A stretch of DNA of 64,000 nt. Source: Mycocentrospora acerina (lineage: Eukaryota > Ascomycota > Dothideomycetes > Pleosporales). Below are positions 54,787 to 64,000 of this stretch, one piece after another (the first letter of the stretch is position 1; the number at the start of each line of letters is the position of its first letter). The notes under the pieces are model-generated. The model made no database searches. It was given only the letters and a program-made list of their open reading frames with translations, and was not told the origin of the DNA. The stretch lies in contig JAKUHH010000389.1 of the NCBI GenBank assembly GCA_022701365.1, positions 496,001 through 560,000 of the forward strand. Reading direction: 5' to 3'. The translations under genes and the position numbers were made by a program.

Positions 54787-56627
54787 ACATGGCGAATCTG
54801 TTGCCTGATTAGGCAGAGGAAGGTGCTGATACGAGGTATTGGCACAGCGTAAATGTCGCATGATTATAAATGACGCGTGGATGCAATGTCACATATGGAC
54901 AGCACGCCTAACAGATAATGATAATGGAAATATGCTCTCATGATTGCTTTGCTCACCTGTTGTTTGGTCCACGTGTGCATCGCTGCAATGCGAAAAAAAA
55001 ACTAACCTAACAAGTCTTGAGCCGACGTCTATTTGTGAAGTTTAACGTGTATGAACGCGAAAGCTTGCCTATATCTCTGGAGCACACGATCTTCATAGGG
55101 ATGGAGCACAGACTGTGGTCTCAGACGTCTGGAATGGCGCGCCTATTTCACAGCGACTGACTCGATATTTGGAACTAGGCGCAGCAAGCAAATGCCCAGC
55201 CACGCACTCGTAGGCGGCCGCTAAGCGTAAAACTCTTGTTCCTGCGAGCACAGCAGATCAATGTCGAAATTCAAACCATTAGTTATGCCATGCGTAGATG
55301 TCCATCATCTACTCGTTGCTTCAGAGACATAGCGAGACAGATACATAGACCGATAAATACCCGCACAAGATTTTCTCAACACACAAAGTGTCGTGATAGA
55401 CTAGCAATCTTGGAAAGGGTTGCTTGACCATTTTGCTGGGCAAGCACGCTATTATGGAAACGTAGAGAACGGCCCCACCGTGAGACGTGCATGGGCTGAC
55501 CATGCGATTCAAGCTTCCAGAAAAACTCTGCATTGAATATCATCGCGTTTTTGGAGGATGCGACAATAATAGATAAGCATGGCGTGTATCTATCGTAACA
55601 AGGATGCGACTGCAGCGTCTTGCCTTATGTCCTCCTCGGGCATGAGCAGATTACCGCGCTTGATCTGCCATTGCCGAAGCGAGCGGAAATCAGCGGTCCA
55701 TATGACAAAGAGCGGAGAGAGAAGTAGGCATTACCTCACAAATTGCAGTTCGTAGATGTCCCGACGACGACCAATGAGGAAAGCAGCGCTTCGGTGGTTG
55801 TGCCCAAAGTAGTGACGAGATAAGCACTGGTGCCTATGCGCGCTGTGTCTTCTCGAAGGTTTCCAGCACTCGGGCAGTCCGCGGAGGGCCTTAGCTGGAA
55901 AGCGTATTCCAATCCCGCATGCGATTGGCTACAGGATCGGGACAGACCTGCGGACGTTGTCAACCTGCCTGTTTCAGCGTAGAAAGTGGCACAGGACGCT
56001 GTTCGTGTGTGTGGGGAATAAGAAGCCGAGGAAGGAGCCAAAATAATGCCAGGACCTTGGCGCCAAGCTCGGAGCGGTGGTGGACCATAGTCCCACGCCG
56101 ACGCAAAAGAGCGGAGGGGAGCTGTTAGTGCTCGTGTGCTCTCTAGCAAAGACATCCCTATTGCACCCATGTTGTGGCAAACAGTAAGACGGTTGAGGAA
56201 AAAACTGGCGTCATCCAACGGCGCGCCCATAAAGCGCCGCACTGCTGCATATATCGTCGTCTAGATAAGAGGTAACTTGGCGGCGGACGGCGTGAATGGC
56301 TGTCATTCCCTTGTGATCAACAGATGGCCAAGCCTCGAAGCAATGTCCCAGCGACGTCTACAACTCTTCCCTGGTCTTGGCTCTGTCAGTGGCTTGATAA
56401 CGCGAAGCCCCGTTCGTCAAAATCTACTACTAGCGTGATTGTAACGTCGCGTTGGTACTCACCTGCTTGAAACAGAGAGCCGGCCAAGACGCGAGGGGTT
56501 GCCTCTTTGCCGCCGTGATTTTACAGGCAGAGTATTAATTGTGCGACTGCCCGCTGTTTACCATCCAGCAGGCAGCCCGTTCTCCCCGCTCGTCAAACTG
56601 CAACTGTCAAATTAGACAACCCCCAAA
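54787..56627. other. 1.8-kb region between dpp5 and the peptide transporter gene
   Basis: This is the dpp5 3' flank and the transporter promoter. Several HGATAR motifs occur, including AGATAA/TGATAA at about 54914-54924, AGATAA at 56263-56268 and TGATAA at 56395-56400. A minus-strand frame at 55736-56242 has no domain and is not called. Confidence 0.6.
56263..56400. promoter_or_regulatory. Candidate AreA/GATA-factor sites upstream of the peptide transporter
   Basis: AGATAA (56263-56268) and TGATAA (56395-56400) match the HGATAR target of the AreA/Nit2 nitrogen regulators and lie 230-365 bp before the transporter start. Peptide transporters are commonly under nitrogen control. The motif is short and frequent, so this is suggestive only. 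Confidence 0.35.
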
Positions 56628-58606
56628 ATGTCTTCCGCTGCAGGACCAAACGCCGTCGACATGGCCATGTCTGCCGAGCCCAAGATCGCTACACCTCTTT
56701 ATGAGCTGAGCGAGAAGCACGCACTGGGCGAGAAGCAGGCACAAGCTCACTCTACCCACTCGTCTAGCCTCGCCGCGCCTGTCGTCGAGTTCGAGGCCGA
56801 CTTGGAGGGTGAGGAGCCCACTGCAGAAGAGCTTGTGACTCTGCGCCGTGTGTCGGGTCAGATTCCCTGGACTGCCTTCACTATTGGTTTTGTCGAACTT
56901 TGCGAGCGTTTCGGCTACTACGGATCTCAGGTGTTGTGTATGTAGTCCTCGTGTTCATTCTTCCACTGCTTTACTGATTTCCCGTAGACACCAACTTTGT
57001 CCAGCAAAAGCTTCCCGTCATTGATGGCGTTGTCCAGACCACTGGAAGGGATCCTCGTGCTGAGGGTAAGCCTGGTGGCCTCGGTTTGGGCCAGCGTGCT
57101 TCTTTCGGTATCGGTACCTTCAACTCTTTCTGGGCCTATACCACTCCCATTATTGGTGCCATCATTGCCGACGAGTACCTTGGTCGTTACAACACCATCT
57201 TCATCGCCATCGCTTTCTCCATCATTGGCCACATTCTGCTCGTCATCGCATCTATCCCAGCAGTGCTCACAAGTGGCAATGCCATCGCTCCTTGTATGCC
57301 CCCCTTTTTTTTCTCGACACCACTGGCAAGTTACTAATTCAATCCAGTCATCCTCGGTGTTATTATTCTCGGTTTCGGAACTGGTGCCTTCAAGGCCAAC
57401 GTCTCGCCCTTGATTGCTGAGCAGTACCGACAAACCAAGCCTCGTGTGGTCATCGACCCCAAGACTGGCGAGCGCGTGATCTCTGATCCCAGCATCACCA
57501 TCTCCCGTATCTTCCTGTACTTTTACATGTTGATCAACGTCGGCTCTCTTACCGGTCAGATCGGCATGGTCTACGTCGAGAAGTACGTCGGTTTCTGGCT
57601 GGCGTTCCTGCTGCCTACCATCATGTTCTCATTCTGCCCCATTGTCCTCTACTTCATGAAGTCGAAATACCACCTCAGCCCGCCCACTGGCTCAGTCCTC
57701 ACCCGTGCCATCAAGCTACTTGGCCTTGCCACCAAGGGTAAGTGGTCTGCCAACCCCGTTGCGACCCGTAAGAACTTCAAGAGCGAGCGCTTCTGGGAGG
57801 ATGTCAAGCCTAGCCATCTCGGTGCCAACAAGCCCAGCTGGATGCAGTTCGATGACGCCTGGGTTGACCAGGTTGCTCGTGGTCTCCGTGCTTGCTCTTG
57901 CTTCACCTGGATCCCCCTTTACTGGTTATCCTACAACCAGATGAACAACAACCTCGTCTCACAAGCCAACACCATGAGACTCAACGGCGTTCCCAACGAC
58001 GTTATCACCAACTTGAATCCTATCTCGCTGGTCATTTTCATCCCCCTCGTTGACAAATTCCTGTACCCCGCTCTTCGCAACGCCAAGATCAGATTCACCC
58101 CTATTAAGCGTATTGCTTTCGGGTTCCTCCTCGCTTCCCTTGCCATGGTCGCTGCCTGCCTCATCCAATACTTCATCTACCAGAAGGGTCCTTGCGGCAG
58201 CTACATGAACACCTGCGATGAGAAGGCTGACATCAGTGTTTGGGTGCAGGCTGTGCCCTACGTCCTGGTTGGTTTCTCCGAGATCTTCACCTCCATTACC
58301 GGTATTGAGTTTGCGTTCACCAAGGCGCCCAAGAACATGAGGTCGCTTGTCACGTCCTACTGGCACTTTATGTCCGCTTTCTCTAACGCCATCGGTCAAG
58401 CGTTTGTCTCTCTATCCGAAGACCCGCTTCTTGTGTGGAACTACGGCGTCGTTGCAGTTCTTGCTTTCGTTGGTGGTATCCTCTTCTGGTTCCACCAGCG
58501 CGGTACCGACAAGAAGGAGGACCAGCTCAACATGCTTCCCGACTCCAACTATGTTGGTCGTGACAGGAGGAACAGCACGTCTGAGGCTCATCCCGACCAC
58601 GCCTAA
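56628..58606 (+). CDS. ptr2: PTR2-family proton-coupled di/tripeptide transporter (POT)
   Basis: Exons 56628-56937, 56988-57293 and 57348-58606 give 624 residues. An acidic hydrophilic N-terminus (about 85 residues) precedes a 12-helix MFS/POT fold. The POT ExxER motif is present (ELCERFGYYG) in helix 1, followed by a conserved NSFWAYTTPIIGAIIADEYL segment, FGTGAFKANVSPLIAEQY, and the family signature region LYFYMLINVGSLTG. SITGIEFAFTKAPKNMRS and VTSYWHFMSAFSNAIGQ are typical of fungal Ptr2. It should import di- and tripeptides with protons at the plasma membrane. Both introns are about 50 nt, phase 1. Its upstream neighbour encodes the secreted dipeptidyl-peptidase DPP5, whose products are its expected substrates. 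Confidence 0.96.
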
Positions 58607-59822
58607 GCGTCTTGTACACCGAACACGTGTACTGGATGTTTGTAATGAGATATATTTGTCTTTTATGCGTCATGAAAAGCGAAGCATGGAAGTCCTGCTC
58701 TTACTGCAGGCGCCACGTGGAGTAAGAAGTTACCGATGATACCTATTTGCCTTGGTAGTTTTTGTTAATGAATCCGATTTTATCCTCGCTGAAACTCTAA
58801 GAATTTCCACAGTGTAGTGTCCTTGCCTTGCTCGTGAAGACCCCTTGATGAGAGTGTCGAAGTGATGGCTTCTTGTCAGCTTCCGCGTACCTCCGAGAAC
58901 GCGAACATGAGTCATGCATGATTGATTACATTTGGTACATTGATAAGATACAGGGGTGCGCAGCAAACCTAGAAGTGAAGAATAAGAATGCTCTCAGGGA
59001 AAGTTTACAGCATGTGGTCGATAAGATCGCAAGGGTGAACTTTGTCCAAATACAAAGGGTTACATATACTGATCTAACCCCCCTGCAGTAAACATCTACA
59101 ACTCGTACCAAATCAACGAACAATATTAGTCCACCAACATCTTGCAGGTCTACCATTCGATTACATTCATTTTCTAGTCGAAGGTCGCCCAAAAATACCA
59201 TCTAAAGTACTGTCTGACAGCTCTCGCGTACTTTTACGTCGATATGGATAAATATAAAAACATGTCTTCTTGACGGATAAAATCTTCAGATCGCGTTTGC
59301 TCAATAAAAACTTCTCATGAATGGGTCAATCTCAAGATCATATCAAGCTTAAGTGCCAGATGATGTTCTTGAAAAACAAAATGCAACGGGTTACACAATG
59401 GTATTTCTGATTGATATGAAGCCCTTAGAGCATTATGATAAAGCATATATTCGTAAAGAATCGTGAAAGCGACATATAGCGCTATTAATATGTGTAGTAG
59501 AGTTACAGACAGGGGAGATGTGATATTCATCAATGAATCGAGGCTAATTTAAAAATACAAATCGATATTACAAGCAGAAAAAGAGTAAACGGTATTTTCA
59601 ATGAATCAAATCCGACATTATGAACCTGAAGGTCCAATATCCAGTTGTATGAAGGTTCCTTTATGTACATGTTGTTTTCCGGTGATTGTGGCGTGTAGTT
59701 TTGATCTTGACCGGGTTGGCTGCCCTATGAAGTTGCGAAATTCAATCTAAGCAGCCCTAATATGTTATTTGGGTTAAACTCAGTTGCTGAATGAGGCTGC
59801 GTCCATTTTCATGTCAGCGAAA
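58607..59822. other. Convergent intergenic region
   Basis: This is the 3' flank of ptr2 (+) and of the F-box-like gene (-). It is AT-rich beyond 59200. No gene or RNA is supported. Confidence 0.55.
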
Positions 59823-60917
59823 TTAGCTATCTCTCTCTTCCACAACTCCCCAGCACCAGAGACATAGCGTTTGGTTAGCATCTAGTCCACAGAGACATAC
59901 TCCGGTCGATGCCGCGGGCGCAAGTGATGTATAAACTCTCCTTTCCTCTTCCTCTTTCTCAAAACAAGACAAACATATCCAACGACTTGAAAAGCGTTCT
60001 CTGAGGGTACATTTGCAGACGTTGATTTTTGTGGCGGTTGAAAGTTTATGGCAGTCGAGCCATGAAAGTCTGAGACCAGGTTGAAGAAACTCTGGACCCT
60101 TGACTGCTTTGAGATGGAAGCAGACCTTACAAAGTGGGATCTTGCGTGCTTCAGTCGTGACGCAAAGACTTCGAAGAACTGGCGAAGGGAAGCCATGAGA
60201 GGAGGAAACGGACAAGTTTTGTAGCGCAGTTTCTCCGAGATTGAGGTCGAGAATATTGTTGATAGATACAGGACCAGCAGAAGATGCATCTTCAAGTGGA
60301 ACATCCAAGAAGCCTTGGTCATGGTAAGGATTTGTGTGATTAGTCGATGGATTTCGCCAACACGGTACAGAATGATCTTCGTGGGCGAGGTGGTGAGGGC
60401 TGAGTATAGACACCTCAAGGGGGTCCAGAAGCACGAAGCCACTGAAATTTGGCAGTTCATCGGAGTCGCTCGGAGTTTCGTAGATGCTTTGATATACGCA
60501 GTGAATACGACATTCATCGCAAGTCGCCAACTTGCACTTTGCGCAAGGTTGTGATTTCACATGGCGCCCTTTGGCTTTTGTTCCACATTCGACATATTCT
60601 GTGCAATCGTATGCATAGAAGAACATGGATTTACGGTGACGTTTAGTCCGGATCTGCGTGCCTCTACCAGAGCATCTTAGCTTCCCTAAAATATTACTCT
60701 TGCTGCTTGGTCGAGGGAAGATCGTTCCATAAGCCGCTTTTGACGCCAGCGCCAGAGATAAAAGGTCTTCAGGAAACAGATTCGCTGCGATGCTCTCTAG
60801 CAATCCGTACTGCTCGAGGATACAAACGAGTGAATATGTTGTCGAGCCGTTGGCTTGCTTCACCGTCTTCTTTCGTGTACTAAGCATGTCTGATTCCTGC
60901 GATCGCTTGCGCTTCAT
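59823..60917 (-). CDS. F-box-like, Cys-rich orphan protein
   Basis: A single exon of 364 residues. After a basic start (MKRKRSQESDMLSTRKK) there is an F-box-like helix set at about 35-66 (YGLLESIAANLFPEDLLSLA, ending KAAYGTIF). A Cys-rich segment follows (CTEYVECGTKAKG, PCAKCKLATCDECRIHCVYQ), with more CxxC pairs at the C-terminus (KVCFHLK, CLSCFEKEEEE, CLCGLDANQTLCLWCWGVVE). The pattern resembles orphan F-box proteins common in filamentous ascomycetes, in which cysteine pairs bind zinc. It may serve as a substrate adaptor of an SCF ubiquitin ligase, but partner and target are unknown. The start is the first ATG of the frame. Confidence 0.7.
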   Translation of the reverse strand: MKRKRSQESDMLSTRKKTVKQANGSTTYSLVCILEQYGLLESIAANLFPEDLLSLALASKAAYGTIFPRPSSKSNILGKLRCSGRGTQIRTKRHRKSMFFYAYDCTEYVECGTKAKGRHVKSQPCAKCKLATCDECRIHCVYQSIYETPSDSDELPNFSGFVLLDPLEVSILSPHHLAHEDHSVPCWRNPSTNHTNPYHDQGFLDVPLEDASSAGPVSINNILDLNLGETALQNLSVSSSHGFPSPVLRSLCVTTEARKIPLCKVCFHLKAVKGPEFLQPGLRLSWLDCHKLSTATKINVCKCTLRERFSSRWICLSCFEKEEEERRVYTSLAPAASTGVCLCGLDANQTLCLWCWGVVEERDS

Positions 60918-62129
60918 GACTGCTCTTGGTGGGCTGTAGTCTCTGCAGTGGAATTATATTATGTTGCAAGGTATCGGTTGTAGCGTTCGGGGAAGAAATG
61001 TCGAGCTTCTGAGATACAGAGACGTGATTTGTTAGTGGTGAAGGTAACCAGCGAACGCTTATGGGAAGTTGCTCTTCAAGTCGGTGAAAGCATGCTGAGC
61101 AGCGCGCTACAAAACATAGGGAAAGGGTATACCAACAACACAAACATTTTGTGAAATTAAGTTGCAAGGAGGCTGCAAGCAACAAATGCTTGTACCTGAG
61201 TATTTCAGACATCGACTCGAGGTAGACTTATTCGTGAACGAAAAGGCTGCAGGATGGAACCAGAATTTCGCTCAACGTACATCGTAAAGTTTTCCAAATA
61301 CGTGGTAGCTTTTGCATTCACTTCTTCTACCATACTTCAGACCTCAGATCAGGATCCATATTGTATTGATGATTGTGAAGGAATAATCGGGTGGTTTCGG
61401 GCTACCTGTACGTGATAGGTGCCACTTTCTGATGAATAATTCGATTATGATACGCAGATCCTACTCGGGCCGTGCAAGACAGTATTGGGGAGCAGAGAAG
61501 GGAAACTTCGATGAAGTTCAGCTCTTCGAAGGAAAGAATCACAGGACCGAAAATTAGACCGGGGAATTACGGAGGTATTTCCATCACGATCCGATGGATA
61601 CGCTAAAGCATTGTGCGATTATGTAATACATACCTCGGTTCTTCGTGTTACTTCTGCCATTCGTCCTTGTAAATGTTTGGACTATTCAAAGTGAATCCTC
61701 TCGTTTTGCGAGTTGACATGGCGAAGAGTTTGAAATGCAGCTTTTGTTTGGGCTGCCCCCACAAAATCTCGAGCGCCACCGTTGTAGAGACTTGTCCTTC
61801 CTTCAAAAGCTTAAAGCTAAAAAATGGGATTAACCGAGACCATCTTTCATTCACAGCCCTGTACCTCACACTAACACTTAAGCAAACTTCTAGCCACCGC
61901 TGGTCAAGAAATACGATACCCCTGATAGTCCATTACAAGTATCTTGCCCTGCCTTAGTCCACAATTCTTGCCGGTTCTAACTGGATTTCAGCATATAACC
62001 TTCTTCTCCGACCAAATGGTATAACGCACAATCTTGAACTACGTATTTTGAAGTGTTTTTTCAGTTCTTTTTTTAATGTCATCTTTTGGCCATGGACAGT
62101 ATTCCACTCCATTCTTTCAAACAGGATTG
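60918..62129. other. Intergenic region upstream of the F-box-like gene
   Basis: No gene is supported. Short frames at 61648-61957 overlap on both strands without any family signal. Confidence 0.5.
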
Positions 62130-62616
62130 CGAGATTAAAAAGCTAAAACTCAAAGCCGTCTGTCTGTCTCAGACGAAAAACATCCAGCGAATCTAGCATA
62201 TCCTGCGTCGCCGATTTTTAGAACGAGGGACTAGATGTGGAGGCATCCATTTTCGCCCCATTCATTTCGCCCCATTGAAGATAGCCATCTGGCTTAAACA
62301 TCTTGAGTACATTATGACGGATGGGGCTAGGACCATTTTTTATCACAGCAAGGAACATGCGGACATGAACAATATCGTACTCCCTAACTAGTTGCGCAGG
62401 TAAGCTCCCATCAATTGCGTCTAGTGTAGTCAAATGCGTACTTGTAAGGAGGTCCGGTCTGTAAGGGAAGTATGTGCCTGAGATATCAAAGCCGTCGAAC
62501 AGTGTGTGCCTTAGCAGTGTATAGCTCAATGAACTATTGAAAAATATAAGCCATGTGATATAATTAAAGCAACCAATTAGACAGATGCATGAGGGGATAT
62601 ATCGTCTTGGATGCAC
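62130..62616 (-). pseudogene. Relic of a fungal SAM-dependent methyltransferase
   Basis: The frame 62616-62218 (minus) contains FDGFDISGTYFPYRPDLLTS, REYDIVHVRMFLAVIKNGPS and LKMFKPDGYLQWGEMN. These match the post-motif-I, motif-II/III stretch of fungal methyltransferases (consensus GFDIS...FP, KFDVVHVRL, LKPGGYLQWEE). The glycine-rich SAM-binding motif I and everything before it are missing, since upstream sequence gives no IADIGTGTG-like segment. The frame ends at a TAA at about 62220-62218 and then continues open for about 25 codons (SATQDMLDSLDVFRLRQTDG) to a second stop. Loss of the N-terminal half plus an internal stop indicates a decayed copy. An unrecognised intron cannot be excluded. 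Confidence 0.5.
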
Positions 62617-63628
62617 CTATTACCACAGCCTAAACTAGCGGTTCTAGTCGGATCTTTATTAGAAATTCTGGTGTGCAAATCAAATTCTCAAGAGTGAACA
62701 CGATGAAAAATTACTAACACAGTCCAACTGATTCTATCAAGTGTGACTAGCTCAATACATTGCTTCATCAAATCCGGGTCTTCCTCCAATTGCTGTGCTG
62801 GTTGCCGTTTTTTAAAAGAACCTCGAAAAGCTCTTCAAGTCCAAGAAATTCGGTGATTTAGTTACGAATCAAGATTTTACGTGGATAGAGGTTCAATTGT
62901 TTCCACACTAACTCTTAATGTGGTACGTCGCGATGGCGATGAGGATGTAGTTGAAAGGTAATGAGTTTACGGGGCCAAGAGAACAATGGCTCCTTATGGA
63001 AAGTCTTCAAGTCACTAGGACAGTTCAAGAATAATCAAGGCAAGAGGATGCAGTACCATTTCCATGTATTGTGGCGGGAAAGTCAACTTGGCTGGTAGGC
63101 AGGTGGATCATGTTTGCTTCTGGACACGAGATGGGAATCACGTATATGAGCCAAGGATCGCGAAAGTTAATCGGGCATAGTGATGCTCGCCGCCAGATCT
63201 CGATTGGTCTACTCACTTGTCGGCAGCTTCCAGAGATCTTGTCACGAAACCTGCTTGCCGTTTATTTCTCACATGCAACATGTAGTGTGGAGGCGTTGCG
63301 CTTGAAGATGGAGTCTGCGATCTGGTCCAATGACGTAGGAAAAAGATATTTTGTACGAGCTTTTGTGTATGTGTGTTGATTGGACGACAGCCTTGAAAAC
63401 AGATGATTCAGCGCGGTTTCGGTAGCTGTGCAGCCCTTGCATATCACTAGCGCAGCGATCATCATATCGACGTCATTCACGCGACACAGTGGAGGTAACG
63501 CGTTTGTTGCAGTGAGCAGTTGTTTAAAGCTTCAATTGCCCCAATTCACATCCTGTCCACACTTTCACATTCATCGTTTCCCTTCATCGATTGTATTCCT
63601 CAATTGACAAAGTTACATTCATATCACA
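62617..63628. other. Intergenic region before the last gene
   Basis: It may contain further decayed sequence of the methyltransferase relic, but I could not identify it. Its last 200 bp are the promoter of the mitochondrial protein gene. Short frames at 63025-63480 are not supported. Confidence 0.45.
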
Positions 63629-64000
63629 ATGTTTTCAAGACAAGCAACTCAAAATGCCCGCTTTGCGGCTCGCTGTGCACGTCGCCCAGCTGCACGAGCA
63701 GCGAATCCAAACTTTCGCACACAACAACCACGCTTTCAATCCACTGCCTCAGAACAAGCTGCTAGTACTGCATCTCCTGCAGTAATTGGCGCTCTGACTG
63801 GATCTATCGCCACGCTCACAGTGGGATATATTGCCTACCGACAGTCGGGCGCCCACCAGCTTGTACAGGCCTCCAAAACCACCAAGGAATACGTCAACAC
63901 TGCAACAAAGAAGATCAAGGAGTCTACACCAGAGCCCAACGAAGCATTGGAATGGCTGCGTAATGCTGCTCAGAGTTATGCAGCTTTTATTCCTGGAGCA
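63629..64000 (+). CDS. Mitochondrial membrane protein, 5' part only (runs off the window)
   Basis: From the ATG at 63629 the frame stays open to the end of the window (124 complete codons, no stop). The first about 40 residues are Arg/Ala/Gln-rich without acidic residues (MFSRQATQNARFAARCARRP, then RFQSTAS), a classic mitochondrial presequence with a likely cleavage before STAS. A single hydrophobic segment follows at about 50-70 (AVIGALTGSIATLTVGYIAY), then a charged, helical region (KTTKEYVNTATKKIKEST). It resembles a single-pass inner-membrane protein. The family is not recognised, and introns beyond the window cannot be judged. Confidence 0.75.
   Translation, partial: MFSRQATQNARFAARCARRPAARAANPNFRTQQPRFQSTASEQAASTASPAVIGALTGSIATLTVGYIAYRQSGAHQLVQASKTTKEYVNTATKKIKESTPEPNEALEWLRNAAQSYAAFIPGA

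Noticed and set aside
55736..56242. 168-codon minus-strand frame in the ptr2 promoter region
   Set aside because: No recognisable domain, no clear splicing partner and no conserved motif. Its position in a promoter makes it more likely chance.
1..64000. tRNA, rRNA or CRISPR loci
   Set aside because: No B-box-like GGTTCGAATCC context with a matching acceptor stem was noticed by eye, and no regularly spaced repeat-spacer array is present. A tRNAscan-SE run could still find a tRNA that I missed.

Overview
The window is nuclear DNA of a filamentous ascomycete, most likely a dothideomycete of the Pleosporales type. This is inferred from short GT-AG introns of roughly 50-190 nt with CTRAC-like branch sites, from families found only in fungi (DUF1763-like and DUF2293-like proteins, orphan F-box proteins), from secreted fungal proteases, and from compact genes on both strands. 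I see no CRISPR array, rRNA, tRNA, prophage or intact transposon. Twenty-four loci are supported; most needed splicing by hand, and in all but one of the multi-exon models the reading frame closes exactly across every chosen junction (the last model is cut by the window edge).

Layout. 0.5-10.8 kb: a HAL4/SAT4-type protein kinase (+), a membrane-anchored GNAT acetyltransferase (+), an 81-residue three-exon MZT1/MOZART1 gene (-), a CCDC25/Jlp2 homologue (+) and an LYR-type DUF1763-like protein (-). 11-25 kb: a DUF2293 protein (+), a SulP anion transporter with a STAS domain (-), a GC-rich gene with an Ala-Ser repeat N-terminus (+), an orphan (-) and an Emp24 p24 cargo receptor (-) whose last exon is only 18 nt. 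26-31 kb: a SANT/Myb-like protein with an Asn/Trp-rich tail (+), a GH13 alpha-glucosidase (-) and a four-helix membrane protein (+). 32-45 kb: five consecutive minus-strand genes, namely a secreted M28 aminopeptidase, a secreted choice-of-anchor-B protein, a HAD phosphatase, an aldehyde dehydrogenase and an ankyrin protein with a GC-AG intron. 48-64 kb: a lineage-specific coiled-coil protein (+), secreted dipeptidyl-peptidase 5 (+), a PTR2 oligopeptide transporter (+), an F-box/Cys-rich orphan (-), a broken methyltransferase relic (-) and the 5' part of a mitochondrial membrane protein (+) running off the end.

How they fit together. Most loci are unlinked housekeeping genes. The clearest functional pairing is DPP5 next to PTR2, with the M28 aminopeptidase 20 kb away: together they would cleave extracellular protein to di/tripeptides and import them, and GATA-factor sites lie upstream of PTR2. 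The alpha-glucosidase promoter carries a perfect CGG-N6-CCG palindrome beside a 17-bp tandem duplication. I found no convincing wholly new multi-gene system. The best leads are the SANT protein with WG/GW motifs, the 17-bp minisatellite between two convergent genes, the folded repetitive intron in the SulP gene, and the DPP5-PTR2 pair.
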